Assembly (NCBI GenBank): GCA_030765845.1
Contig: JAVCDJ010000041.1
Coordinates: 1-60,854, forward strand
DNA: 60,854 nt
Source: Candidatus Stygibacter australis
Lineage (GTDB): Bacteria > Cloacimonadota > Cloacimonadia > Cloacimonadales > TCS61
Direction: 5' to 3'
Below the pieces are notes generated by a model that saw nothing but the letters and a program-made list of their open reading frames with translations, ran no database searches and was not told the origin of the DNA. Shown here one piece after another: positions 1 through 8,267 of this stretch. The stretch's first letter is position 1; every line of letters starts with the position of its first letter. The position numbers were made by a program, and so were the translations under genes.

Positions 1-613
1 TAATACCCTATGGTTGTTCAAGCTTAACCCCTTCCATTTTCCTTATCAATATCTTAATACTAATTTCATGATGTCAATATACAATGATGTCAATATACAA
101 TGGTTGCCCCCAAAATAGTCAAATGTGCAGCGCCAGTGTACCCACAGGTGCGGCGCAGATGACGACCATTATCAGTGTCAATCTGTGTTCTATGTTTTTT
201 ACTTCGTAGAAGTTTGCTGTTTGTAGTAAAACCAACCACCTCCCCAATGTTTTCCCTGTAGGGGATATATATCAAAAAATCAATCCCGCAAACCGGTTAA
301 ATAACCTTTACGGGGTAAAGAAAGCTTCGGGAGGTATGATATTTCTACAATTATTTAACGCCTACGGCGTAAGAACACAATAAGTGTAATTCTGAAAGTT
401 CCTATAGTTCGTTTTGTTCGTAATTGTTTTGATGAGCTGTAATGCATGAAAGCTATTCGTTGCTTAAATCTTCTTTTCTCTTACATTGCGTTATTTGAGC
501 AAAACAAAATACATAATGAAATTGATCGACAGTGCCGTCATTAGTTTGTCTTTTGGAAAATTTATCAACCATTTCGGAGGTCATTCGACCATCAGCAAGG
601 TTTCGGTGGGTTT
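1..613. other. Intergenic region without a convincing gene
   Basis: This stretch lies downstream of the minus-strand kinase that ends at 614. I see no reading frame with a good ribosome site or recognisable protein. It holds a 16-bp tandem duplication (listed separately) and two small GC hairpins: CTTTA/TAAAG around a CGGGG loop near 306-320, and ACGCC/GGCGT around TAC near 358-370. An out-of-frame open stretch follows the kinase stop on the minus strand but has no start signal. The region could be the remnant of a decayed gene. Confidence 0.5.
68..99. repeat. 16-bp tandem direct repeat, two copies
   Basis: The unit ATGATGTCAATATACA occurs twice head to tail with no mismatch, followed by a partial third start (ATG). 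It lies in noncoding sequence and may be a slippage or insertion footprint. Confidence 0.8.
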
Positions 614-2506
614 TTAATTTGGCATCTCGATCACAAATTCTACTCCCCCCTCACAATTATTCGCATTGATAGTGCCATTATATTTATTCTCTATTATTTG
701 ACGGCAAATTTGCAGACCTATTCCAGTTCCCTCTTTCCCTCGCGTTGTATAGTATGGCTCAAATATCTTCTCCAGGTTTTCTGGTTTTATATGATTCCCT
801 TTATTATAAATTGTGATAGAAATCTGCTCTTTATTGCAGTTCATTCTGATCCTGATCTCTGGAGCAATAATTTTATCCCGCAAGATGGCTTCCTGGGCAT
901 TATTAATGATATTTATTATTACCTGATTTAATTCATTAGGATTTCCACTCAATCTACAATTGTCATCCAGCTCTTTGATCAGACTAATGCCACTGCTTTT
1001 GAGCATATATGCCAATAGCTTCAAAGCTTTTTCTATCGTCTCCGCCACACTGTATTCCTGCACATATTCAGGCTTAAAGAATTTACTGAAATCATTCACT
1101 GTATCTGCCATATAATGAACCTGTTCACCTATCTGCTTCACCTGATTATCCATGAATTCTTCATTAAGCTCATCAAAATGCCATGAATCATCAATTGCCT
1201 GCACCAATACCCAGATAACATTTAATGGCTGCTTCCACTGATGAGCAATTGCTGATATCATCCCTCCCATCAAAGACATTCTTGATTGAGAGCTTAAAAG
1301 ATCATCCTGAGCATTAACTCGCTCAACTACTTTTTCAAAGTCCTTCTGAAGCGATAAATAGGTAGTCTGCAAACCTGACAATGACTCATTCAATTCTGTT
1401 ATCTGATTGCTCATTGCTTTATTACTTTCATCTAATTCAGTGTTTTGTAACTTATATATCTGAGTTTTATATTTTGCTTCCAGTTCGGCAATTTTTCCCT
1501 GAGTATTTTCTTTGTTTATTTTATCTTTCAGTGATAACACTTTTTGAAGATAATCATACGCCTGCTGATAATCTCCCCTTTCTTTATAATAAAGGGAATA
1601 GGTTTCGTAGCCAAGAGCCATGTCCCATTGCAGATCATACTTTTCTGCCAGTTTCACAGATTCTTCGATATAGGGCAGAGCTTTGTCTAACTCTCCCATT
1701 TTTACAAGAGTTGTGGCAACGGCATTGCACCTCTTGCTGAGAAGATATTTTTCGTTCAAATCTTTACTGAGAGCATAAGACTTTTCCAGATAGGTAAGAG
1801 AATCTGTTAATTCTTCTAACTGGTAATAACAAAAGCCGATATTATACAGTGCAGTCGCTTCAGAGGTTTTCTGATCATTTTCGCGAAAATATTCCAGAGA
1901 AATGAAGTTAGATTCCAAAGCCTCTTTATACTTTTTCTGCTCAGTTTGAATAATTCCAATATTTACTCTGATGGAATGTTTAGCATTACTGCCAATTTTT
2001 TCTGCTATCTGCAGAGCCAGTTGATAATAGTGATATGCTTCATCTAACTCTGTTTTCATCAGGTGGATGATTCCAAGTCCATTATAACAGCTTAACAGGT
2101 CAAATTGATCATTTGTTTCCAGAAAATATTCCAGTGCCAGCAGCATATTTTGCAGTGATGAAGTGGCGTTGTTTTGGCTTAAGTCAACGCGAGCTTTCAA
2201 AGCATAGGCTGTTCCCAAGGCTTTTGGTATTTTATTTTTGGTACCTGTTCTTAGTAAGAAATTTATCCAGTGCTCAGCTTTTGGAAAATCAGAATTACAA
2301 ATATAGGCATTCGCAATATTGATCATAGCATTTATTTCCAGTTGTATATCGTTTTGTGCACGCGCTATCTCGAGCACAAGTTTCGCTTGTTTAACACTTT
2401 CCAGAGGATCAGTCTGCTGTAAATATTGAGAATAATCCATCAACGCTTTCGTCTTTTCCTCGCCTTCACTAGTGGCTATACGGTCTAAGAATTTTTTTCT
2501 TTCCAT
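614..2506 (-). CDS. Cytosolic TPR sensor histidine kinase (copy 1 of a tandem pair)
   Basis: This 630-residue protein has no signal peptide or membrane segment, so it should sense a cytosolic signal. Residues 1 to about 330 form tetratricopeptide-like helical repeats (for example the LLSCYNGLGIIHL segment). A coiled coil follows to about residue 400, then the phosphoacceptor motif AIAHQWKQPLN with His422, and a GHKL ATPase with the N-box LNQVIINIINNA and the GTGIGLQI glycine box. The start ATG has a GAGGAAA site upstream. It lies 54 bp behind a paralogue; the kinase halves are about 94% identical by my count, while the TPR halves are only about half identical. No response regulator is adjacent, so the partner is unknown. 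The family assignment is secure; the signal is not known. Confidence 0.9.
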   Translation of the reverse strand: MERKKFLDRIATSEGEEKTKALMDYSQYLQQTDPLESVKQAKLVLEIARAQNDIQLEINAMINIANAYICNSDFPKAEHWINFLLRTGTKNKIPKALGTAYALKARVDLSQNNATSSLQNMLLALEYFLETNDQFDLLSCYNGLGIIHLMKTELDEAYHYYQLALQIAEKIGSNAKHSIRVNIGIIQTEQKKYKEALESNFISLEYFRENDQKTSEATALYNIGFCYYQLEELTDSLTYLEKSYALSKDLNEKYLLSKRCNAVATTLVKMGELDKALPYIEESVKLAEKYDLQWDMALGYETYSLYYKERGDYQQAYDYLQKVLSLKDKINKENTQGKIAELEAKYKTQIYKLQNTELDESNKAMSNQITELNESLSGLQTTYLSLQKDFEKVVERVNAQDDLLSSQSRMSLMGGMISAIAHQWKQPLNVIWVLVQAIDDSWHFDELNEEFMDNQVKQIGEQVHYMADTVNDFSKFFKPEYVQEYSVAETIEKALKLLAYMLKSSGISLIKELDDNCRLSGNPNELNQVIINIINNAQEAILRDKIIAPEIRIRMNCNKEQISITIYNKGNHIKPENLEKIFEPYYTTRGKEGTGIGLQICRQIIENKYNGTINANNCEGGVEFVIEMPN

Positions 2507-2560
2507 CTATGTTTTCCTCATTTCCGGCTCATATTCAATTTCAGATAATATTTTACCCTT

Positions 2561-4462
2561 TTATCTTTGTAATTTTGGCATCTCGATCACAAATTCCACT
2601 CCATAATCACAATTATTCGCATTGATAGTGCCATTATATTTATTCTCTATTATTTGACGACAGATCTGCAAACCAATTCCAGTTCCTTCTTTCCCCCGGG
2701 TAGTAAAGTATGGCTCAAATATCTTCTCCAGGTTTTCGGGTTTTATATGATTCCCTTTATTATAAATTGTGATAGAAATCAGCTCTTTATTGCAGTTCAT
2801 TCTGATCCTGATCTCTGGAGCAATAATTTTATCCCGCATTATAGCTTCCCGGGCATTATTTATAATATTTATTATTACCTGATTTAATTCATTAGGATTT
2901 CCGCTCAATCTACAATTGCCATCCAGCTCTTTGATCAGACTAATGCCAATGCTTTTTAGCATATATGCCAATAGCTTCAGTGCTTTTTCTATTGTTTCAG
3001 CCACACTGTATTCCTGCACATAGTCAGGCTTGAAGAATTTACTGAAATCATTCACTGTCTCAGCCATATAATGAACCTGTTCACCTATCTGCTTCACCTG
3101 ATTATCCATGAATTCTTCATTAAGTTCATCAAAACGCCACGAATCATCAATTGCCTGCACCAGCACCCAGATAACATTTAAAGGCTGCTTCCACTGATGA
3201 GCAATTGCTGATATCATTCCTCCCATCATAGACATTCTTGATTGAGAGCTCAAAAGATCATCCTGAGCATTAACTCGTTCAACTACTTTCTCGAAGTCAT
3301 TCTGAAGCGATAAATAGGTGGTCTGCAAATCTGACAGTGACTCATTCAATTCTACTATCTGATTGCTCATTCCCTTATTTTTCTTATCTAATTCTGCAGT
3401 TTTCAGCTTATATATTTCTGTCTTATATTTCGTTTCAAGTTCTGCCAGTTTCTCATGATTACTTTCCTGAGTCAGTTCTTTATTGAGGTTAAATCTTTTA
3501 CGAAGATATTCATTTGCTGCCTGAAAATCACCCTTAGCCTCATGGTAACTGGAATAGCTGTTATGAACTGCTAATAAACTAAATTTCAGATCATGTGTTT
3601 CCCCAAGCTGTTTCGCTTCTTTTAAATATTCTTCAGCTTTAACCCAATCCTGACTATCGATATATAAATTTGCCAAAGAATTGCAGCATCTGCATAATTC
3701 ATTATACTGCTTTGTCTTATGATAAAATAAATATGCTTCCTTGAAATATTCCAGAGCCTTCTCAGAATCTCCAAGGTTTCTATGACAAAGGGCGATATTA
3801 TTCAAAGCTGTCGCTTTCATACTGATCCTGTCATTGTCCTGATAGAATTCCAGCGTCTTCATATTTACTGCTAAGGCTTCTTCAAATTTTCTTTGACCAT
3901 ATAATATATTGCTAATATTAAGTCTTATTGAATGCTGAGCCTCACTTCCCTTCTGTTCAGCAATCTCTAAGGCAAGATTTAGAAAATGATGCGCTTCATC
4001 CAGTTCCTCTTTTGCCAGATGAATTAATCCTAATCCATTATAACAGCTTAGTAAATCCATTAATGAATCGGTTTTGATCAGATACTCTAATGCCTTCAGC
4101 AGATTCTCCTGAGCGGTTGTCAGATCATCAAGACTAAATGCCAACCGCGCTTTCAGGTTATAGCTGTCTCCCATGGATTTATTATCACCATATTTTTGGC
4201 CTTTCTCAAAAAGCTGGTCACTCCAATAGATAACCTGATCAAAATCTGATTTATAGAAATAAGCGGTACAAATATAAGCTAATGCAACTGTTTCCAGATA
4301 ATTTTCCTGGTGGCTAAGGGCATATTCAAGCACTATTTTAGCTTGATTAGCACTTTCTTCTGCGTCTACCTGACGTAAATATAAACTGTATTCTAATATT
4401 TTATCTATTCGCTTCTTACCTTCACTACTTGATATCGCATCTAAAAATTTCTGCCTTTCCAT
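2561..4462 (-). CDS. Cytosolic TPR sensor histidine kinase (copy 2 of a tandem pair)
   Basis: This 633-residue paralogue of the next gene downstream has the same plan: N-terminal TPR repeats, coiled coil, phosphoacceptor AIAHQWKQPLN with His422, and a GHKL ATPase with N-box and the GTGIGLQI box. It differs from the downstream copy at about 16 of the last 262 shared positions, but diverges widely in the TPR half, which suggests different inputs feeding a common output. It ends three residues later (KLQR against a terminal N). A GGAG site sits just before the ATG. It follows a 48-codon basic gene by about 125 bp and is probably transcribed from that gene's promoter through both kinases. Signal and cognate regulator are unknown. 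Confidence 0.9.
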   Translation of the reverse strand: MERQKFLDAISSSEGKKRIDKILEYSLYLRQVDAEESANQAKIVLEYALSHQENYLETVALAYICTAYFYKSDFDQVIYWSDQLFEKGQKYGDNKSMGDSYNLKARLAFSLDDLTTAQENLLKALEYLIKTDSLMDLLSCYNGLGLIHLAKEELDEAHHFLNLALEIAEQKGSEAQHSIRLNISNILYGQRKFEEALAVNMKTLEFYQDNDRISMKATALNNIALCHRNLGDSEKALEYFKEAYLFYHKTKQYNELCRCCNSLANLYIDSQDWVKAEEYLKEAKQLGETHDLKFSLLAVHNSYSSYHEAKGDFQAANEYLRKRFNLNKELTQESNHEKLAELETKYKTEIYKLKTAELDKKNKGMSNQIVELNESLSDLQTTYLSLQNDFEKVVERVNAQDDLLSSQSRMSMMGGMISAIAHQWKQPLNVIWVLVQAIDDSWRFDELNEEFMDNQVKQIGEQVHYMAETVNDFSKFFKPDYVQEYSVAETIEKALKLLAYMLKSIGISLIKELDGNCRLSGNPNELNQVIINIINNAREAIMRDKIIAPEIRIRMNCNKELISITIYNKGNHIKPENLEKIFEPYFTTRGKEGTGIGLQICRQIIENKYNGTINANNCDYGVEFVIEMPKLQR

Positions 4463-4587
4463 ACATCTCCATCTCTATTTCGTTTCGAATTTATTAAATT
4501 ATCCCATTATAAGCCGTCTGCTACTGCTTATAATACTACTTCAATTCCATAATTGAATAGTAAATATTCTCCCTGTTTTTTTATCAA

Positions 4588-4734
4588 TTATTTATTCTTA
4601 GTATTAGTGCTCCTGCTTTTGGTAAAACCTTCACTACTTTGTACTTTATCATTACCCTTTTTGTTTTTCGATTTCTCATCTTTACTTTTTTTCTTTAATT
4701 CCAATAATACATCCCGATGCTTTCTACCAGTCAT
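4588..4734 (-). CDS. Very small, strongly basic hypothetical protein (48 aa)
   Basis: A 48-codon frame starts MTGRKHRDVLLELKKK and continues with a Lys/Ser/Asn-rich tail ending TNTKNK. I do not recognise the family. Two signals make it credible. GGAGG lies five bases before the ATG, and further upstream TTGACA and TATTTT are separated by exactly 17 bases. It has no hydrophobic segment and would be a soluble, highly positively charged peptide, possibly nucleic-acid or ribosome associated (inference). It is the first gene before the two TPR kinases on the same strand and may be co-transcribed with them. The opposite-strand frame here is hydrophobic only because it is the complement of lysine-rich codons. 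Confidence 0.55.
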   Translation of the reverse strand: MTGRKHRDVLLELKKKSKDEKSKNKKGNDKVQSSEGFTKSRSTNTKNK

Positions 4735-5062
4735 AATTTCCTCCAATTCACTTTTTTATAAAATAGTTTTTTTCTTATCTTTTGTCAATTTAATTATAGT
4801 TTAACCCTTCTCAATGTAGGTCAATCATCCCGGATTGACTGATAATAAGAACTTAATCAAGGACGATTAAGCTACAAACAGCACAATTCTCCTCCCAGCT
4901 CTGATTACATTACATTAAATCGCACCTTCGTTTACCCCCCCCCAGCTAAGCAGGAGTTTTGAACGGTACTCCGGGCAAGACTTCTGGCGATCAGTTACCA
5001 CTCCTGTCCGTCCAAAACTACTACTCCGAATACTGTTTCCCTGATGTTCCGGTGCTAATTTT
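4735..5062. other. Intergenic region with two stem-loops and a C9 tract
   Basis: Between the secreted-protein gene and the small basic gene. It holds two adjacent inverted repeats, GTCAATC/GATTGAC (4820-4839, loop ATCCCG) and CTTAATC/GATTAAG (4852-4871, loop AAGGAC), neither with a clear T-tract, plus a run of nine C at 4935-4943. The promoter-proximal part is listed separately. I see no other gene. Confidence 0.5.
4760..4788 (-). promoter_or_regulatory. Sigma70-type promoter for the small basic gene and the TPR kinases
   Basis: On the minus strand TTGACA (4788-4783) is followed by a 17-base spacer and TATTTT (4765-4760). The predicted start lies about 20 bases before the GGAGG ribosome site of the 48-codon gene. 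The sequence TTGACAAAAGATAA around the -35 box also occurs upstream of the secreted protein gene starting at 7936. Confidence 0.6.
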
Positions 5063-7936
5063 CTATTTCAGCAAGAGTATCTTACTTGTAGCTGTCTGCT
5101 TACCAGATTTGATCCGACAGAAATATACGCCTGTGGTACAAGAGCGATTTTGTGAATCTTTCCCATCCCAGATAATAGAGTTAATTTTAGATTTTGTCCC
5201 GATTACATCGGGATGAATTATGAATGAGCGAATGCGCTGTCCTTTTGTATTGTATATACTAATCTCTGTGTTCTCTGTGCCCTTTGTGGTGAAAAAAGAA
5301 ATTGTTGTCTGCGGATTGAAAGGATTTGGGTAACAACTGATGGAAATAGATGCGGGAGCAAGCTCTATAGCATCAGAACCCTCATAGGGATAAATATAAG
5401 TGCGCATCATTATATTGCCATCATTGATTTCATCCCAAATATGTCCTCCTCCGGTGGTAATCCAGCTATTTCCAGCAGTATCTGTATCTTTGCCAATCGC
5501 AGACAGGTTTGAGAAATAGTGAATTGAAATGAAGAAACAATCACTTGTGTAATCCGGGATAGATACCGGAGAAAACTCAACCATATTCCAGCCAGCATGC
5601 AGGTTCTCCGCTTCTTCAATAAACAGACCGATCCTTTCACCTGGTAGTCCGGTACTGCCTTCCAGAATTTCAAATATAGTACGACCAATATCATGAGTTT
5701 CAATATAAAAATTTAATTGCGAGATTGATCTTGTATAATTAGCTGGGGGAGTAAATTTTACTGCCATATTTTGGCTAATTCCCACATATAATCCCTCTTC
5801 GCATGATCCGTCATCATAAGCCAGTTCCACGGCATCATCACTCAGCACATAAGCTCTGGCTTCATTGCTGAAGGCTCCATCTACGCTATCATACAAGGCA
5901 GTGACCACATAATAATTCCAGGACGAAGCAATTGGCTCTTCATCAAGAAAATAGGGAGTATCTATCATTTCACAAGCACCAATATTCTGATAATCCAGAC
6001 CACTTTCAGTTGATCTCCAGATATTATATCCGGTAATTTCACGTTCACGACTGTTTTGGGGGAACAGGGGCAAACGACGTTCTCCGGCTTCAATATAAGC
6101 ATGGATATTCCAATTGTAATCAAGACCATAACTGGATAATTCCTCCCAGTTACCTGGCACAAATGCAAAGTAATCTCCTTTTCCTATTACTGCTGGTCCT
6201 GCATCTGCTCCGGCAGTATTAGAAAATTCATCAATTGTCACTTCATACCCTATCCAGTACTCTGTATTGCTTTCAATCAGAATCGGTGTATCCAGATCAA
6301 TCAGGTTCCAGTTGTTTTCGTTAGGGGTATATGGTTGATTTACCAGCTCATTTTGTGCGTCAGGACCACTCCAGATATGAATTATCATTTCCTCTGGCAG
6401 ATCACCGGTGTAGAACTCAAGCTGAGTGATCTCTCCACCAATATAAGCCCTCATATCACCCGTATCAAAACGGGCTGCTGCATGCAAGGTTCCCCCAAAA
6501 TCAAGACCAATTGCATTATCATTAACACTATTATCCCATTGAATCCAGCCTTCACCTCCTCCTTCACTGAGAGCATCCCAGCTTAATTCCACCTGCTGGT
6601 CAGCATTTGTCACAGCGATCAGGTTTTGTGGTCCAGGTCCAAAATATATTTCCTGCTGGACCCTAAAATTATCAATTTTAAATCCACCGGGTACAACTTC
6701 ATTTTCTTCATTACTGAGCAGTATAAAGCGTAATTTCACGTTACATCCGGCATACTCAGATATATTGCTGTATTCAAGACCCCAATGTGGAAAAAAAGGC
6801 ACCCAGGTTTCAGAATTTCCTGTAAAGGCAAAACCTTCGATGTCTGGACTACCCTGTGGATAAGAAATCAGGTACCAGTTTGACCAGTCCTCTCCAGGTA
6901 TCTGGTAACACTTTTTTACCATTAAATAGTCACAATCCGGAAAAGTACTGTCATCATCAAGCATCAGTTTTATATCTAAATCCCAGAAGAAGTTTCCATT
7001 TGCAGGCAAATAGAATGCCGGAGTAGTAATGCTATTATACATTCCGGGCAGGTAAGTATCGGTTTCTTCATCAAAGCATCCCATGGCATGAGTGGGACTG
7101 GGAGCTTCGCTGTCTTCATAAATATGCCAGAGATCTCCTGTACTGGTTGCGCCATATTCGGCAACCATTTCACTATCTCCAGAAGCTCCATCACCATTGG
7201 ATTCAAAAATCCCCGTAGCAGTATCAATTGCTATATCATCAAGCCTGAATCCGAACATACTGGCATCATCTGCCGTATTATAGTTATCATCAGAGGCAAA
7301 GGCAAAACGTATTTTCACACTTTCTCCCGCATAAGCGTCTAAATTAAATACTGCTTCTGTCCAATTTACCCACTCCGTGGTGCTGCCCCAGCCGGGAACA
7401 CCTTGACCTTCACCAAATCCTACTCCAAATGAAAAGAAACTTACTTCATTATATTCCGGCGAACCAGCCAGAACTGACCAGTTTTCTCCTCCATCAGTGG
7501 AAATACGCACATTAGCTCCGTCCCAGGCATTGTATCCTGCTCCTCCTCCTCCCGTATCCTGGCAGCATAAGCTGAACCAGAAATGCAATTCAGGATTATC
7601 CTCTGCCAAAATCAATTCTGGAGTATTTAATACCAGATAGCGATGATCAGTATAACCACCCAATTCTTCGTCACCCATCCACCAGGAATTACCCTCATAA
7701 GCTCCCGTCGTACTTAAATGCCAGAATTCTATCCCGTGCGATATTCCAGTTGCATCAAAAGTTTCCCAGCCTTCAGCTCCGTTCTCAAAATCTTCACTAA
7801 AAAGCGTAATAAAATCCCGCGATACATTATACTTACTATGCAGCTGATTTCTCTTTGCTAATTCTAATTCATTTCCCATGCCAGCAAAAAGAATAGCTGA
7901 AATAATTATTAACAGTAATACAACATAAATTTTCAT
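5063..7936 (-). CDS. Secreted multidomain protein with C-terminal sorting (T9SS/FlgD-like) domain
   Basis: This 957-residue protein begins with a signal peptide (MKIYVVLLLIIISAILFAG). I place the start at the ATG at 7936, which has AGAGG before it, rather than at an upstream GTG. The body holds beta-sandwich modules of the MAM/choice-of-anchor type (FSEDFENGAEGWETFD and a second similar unit). A fibronectin type III-like pair follows (PQNLIAVTNADQQVELSWD, then ITGYNIWRS). The C-terminus is a typical sorting/FlgD Ig-like domain with YPNPFNPQTTISF, an IYNTKGQ strand, a TGVYF strand and a short basic-hydrophobic end. The family knowledge points to export across the outer membrane and surface attachment or release. 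No catalytic motif is evident, so the role is unknown; adhesion or a structural role is plausible. Confidence 0.85.
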   Translation of the reverse strand: MKIYVVLLLIIISAILFAGMGNELELAKRNQLHSKYNVSRDFITLFSEDFENGAEGWETFDATGISHGIEFWHLSTTGAYEGNSWWMGDEELGGYTDHRYLVLNTPELILAEDNPELHFWFSLCCQDTGGGGAGYNAWDGANVRISTDGGENWSVLAGSPEYNEVSFFSFGVGFGEGQGVPGWGSTTEWVNWTEAVFNLDAYAGESVKIRFAFASDDNYNTADDASMFGFRLDDIAIDTATGIFESNGDGASGDSEMVAEYGATSTGDLWHIYEDSEAPSPTHAMGCFDEETDTYLPGMYNSITTPAFYLPANGNFFWDLDIKLMLDDDSTFPDCDYLMVKKCYQIPGEDWSNWYLISYPQGSPDIEGFAFTGNSETWVPFFPHWGLEYSNISEYAGCNVKLRFILLSNEENEVVPGGFKIDNFRVQQEIYFGPGPQNLIAVTNADQQVELSWDALSEGGGEGWIQWDNSVNDNAIGLDFGGTLHAAARFDTGDMRAYIGGEITQLEFYTGDLPEEMIIHIWSGPDAQNELVNQPYTPNENNWNLIDLDTPILIESNTEYWIGYEVTIDEFSNTAGADAGPAVIGKGDYFAFVPGNWEELSSYGLDYNWNIHAYIEAGERRLPLFPQNSREREITGYNIWRSTESGLDYQNIGACEMIDTPYFLDEEPIASSWNYYVVTALYDSVDGAFSNEARAYVLSDDAVELAYDDGSCEEGLYVGISQNMAVKFTPPANYTRSISQLNFYIETHDIGRTIFEILEGSTGLPGERIGLFIEEAENLHAGWNMVEFSPVSIPDYTSDCFFISIHYFSNLSAIGKDTDTAGNSWITTGGGHIWDEINDGNIMMRTYIYPYEGSDAIELAPASISISCYPNPFNPQTTISFFTTKGTENTEISIYNTKGQRIRSFIIHPDVIGTKSKINSIIWDGKDSQNRSCTTGVYFCRIKSGKQTATSKILLLK

Positions 7937-7984
7937 AATAACCTCTCTAAATAGCACAAATACTAACTTTTTTATCCAAAGTAA

Positions 7985-8013
7985 AATATCATTATTCTTT
8001 TATCTTTTGTCAA
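7985..8013 (-). promoter_or_regulatory. Probable promoter of the secreted sorting-domain protein
   Basis: TTGACA (8013-8008) and GATATT (7990-7985) are 17 bases apart on the minus strand, about 50 bases before the ATG. The -35 context TTGACAAAAGATAA is identical to that of the promoter at 4760-4788. Confidence 0.45.
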
Positions 8014-8082
8014 ATGAATTATATCCTCACCTGTTTTGAAAAACTTATTTTACTACTTATTCCTATCCAGAAATCCCTTAAC

Positions 8083-8136
8083 AGAACAACTTAGCACTAT
8101 CTAACAAAAAAATGTGAGTACGTGCTTTGTTGTTGT
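8083..8136. repeat. 54-bp palindromic element, copy 1
   Basis: In reverse complement it matches the copy at 26707-26760 at about 47 of 54 positions, including the shared block GTGAGTACGTGCTTTGTTGT. Its ends (AGAACAAC and GTTGTTGT) are decayed relative to the GGAACAAC/GTTGTTCC ends of the other two copies. Confidence 0.75.
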
Positions 8137-8156
8137 GGGAGATTGGCGGGATATAG

Positions 8157-8186
8157 GTCATATAAGTCCTAAATGTCTTATATGAC
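8157..8186. promoter_or_regulatory. Perfect 10-bp inverted repeat upstream of the dikinase-like gene
   Basis: GTCATATAAG and CTTATATGAC flank a 10-base spacer, immediately followed by another ATATAAGTC-like half on the other strand (GACTTATAT). The position just before the TTGACT box suggests an operator, but it could equally be a simple A/T-rich repeat. Confidence 0.4.
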
Positions 8187-8197
8187 TTATATTAATC

Positions 8198-8226
8198 TTG
8201 ACTAATGAGAAGCTGAGTAAAGAAAT
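8198..8226 (+). promoter_or_regulatory. Candidate promoter of the dikinase-like gene
   Basis: TTGACT (8198-8203) is followed after 17 bases by AGAAAT (8221-8226). The -10 match is poor by the usual consensus. The same arrangement, TTGACA/T, 17 bases, AGAAAA, precedes the RRM gene and the lysine-reductase operon. Confidence 0.35.
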
Positions 8227-8267
8227 AGAGATGTGAAGTTAAAGAAAATATAAGAGCAGGGAAATTT

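Larger units (their letters stand above)
7937..8267. other. Divergent intergenic region with palindromic repeat and operator-like inverted repeat
   Basis: This separates two divergently transcribed genes. It holds promoters in both directions, one copy of a 54-bp palindromic element (8083-8136) and a 10-bp perfect inverted repeat (8157-8186), all listed separately. No gene is seen. Confidence 0.6.

Noticed and set aside
90-275. A 61-codon minus-strand open frame near the window start
   Set aside because: No family resemblance; although a GGGAGG-like stretch occurs inside, the protein looks like translated noncoding sequence ending in the tandem repeat.
440-613. Open stretch after the first TPR kinase on the minus strand (contains MTSEMVDKFSK)
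   Set aside because: No start signal, out of frame with the kinase and not recognised; at best a remnant.
4553-4804. Hydrophobic 83-codon plus-strand frame
   Set aside because: It is the complement of the lysine-rich 48-codon gene and its promoter; no ribosome site on the plus strand.
4959-5216. 85-codon plus-strand frame overlapping the end of the secreted protein gene
   Set aside because: Mostly antisense to the sorting domain and no family features.
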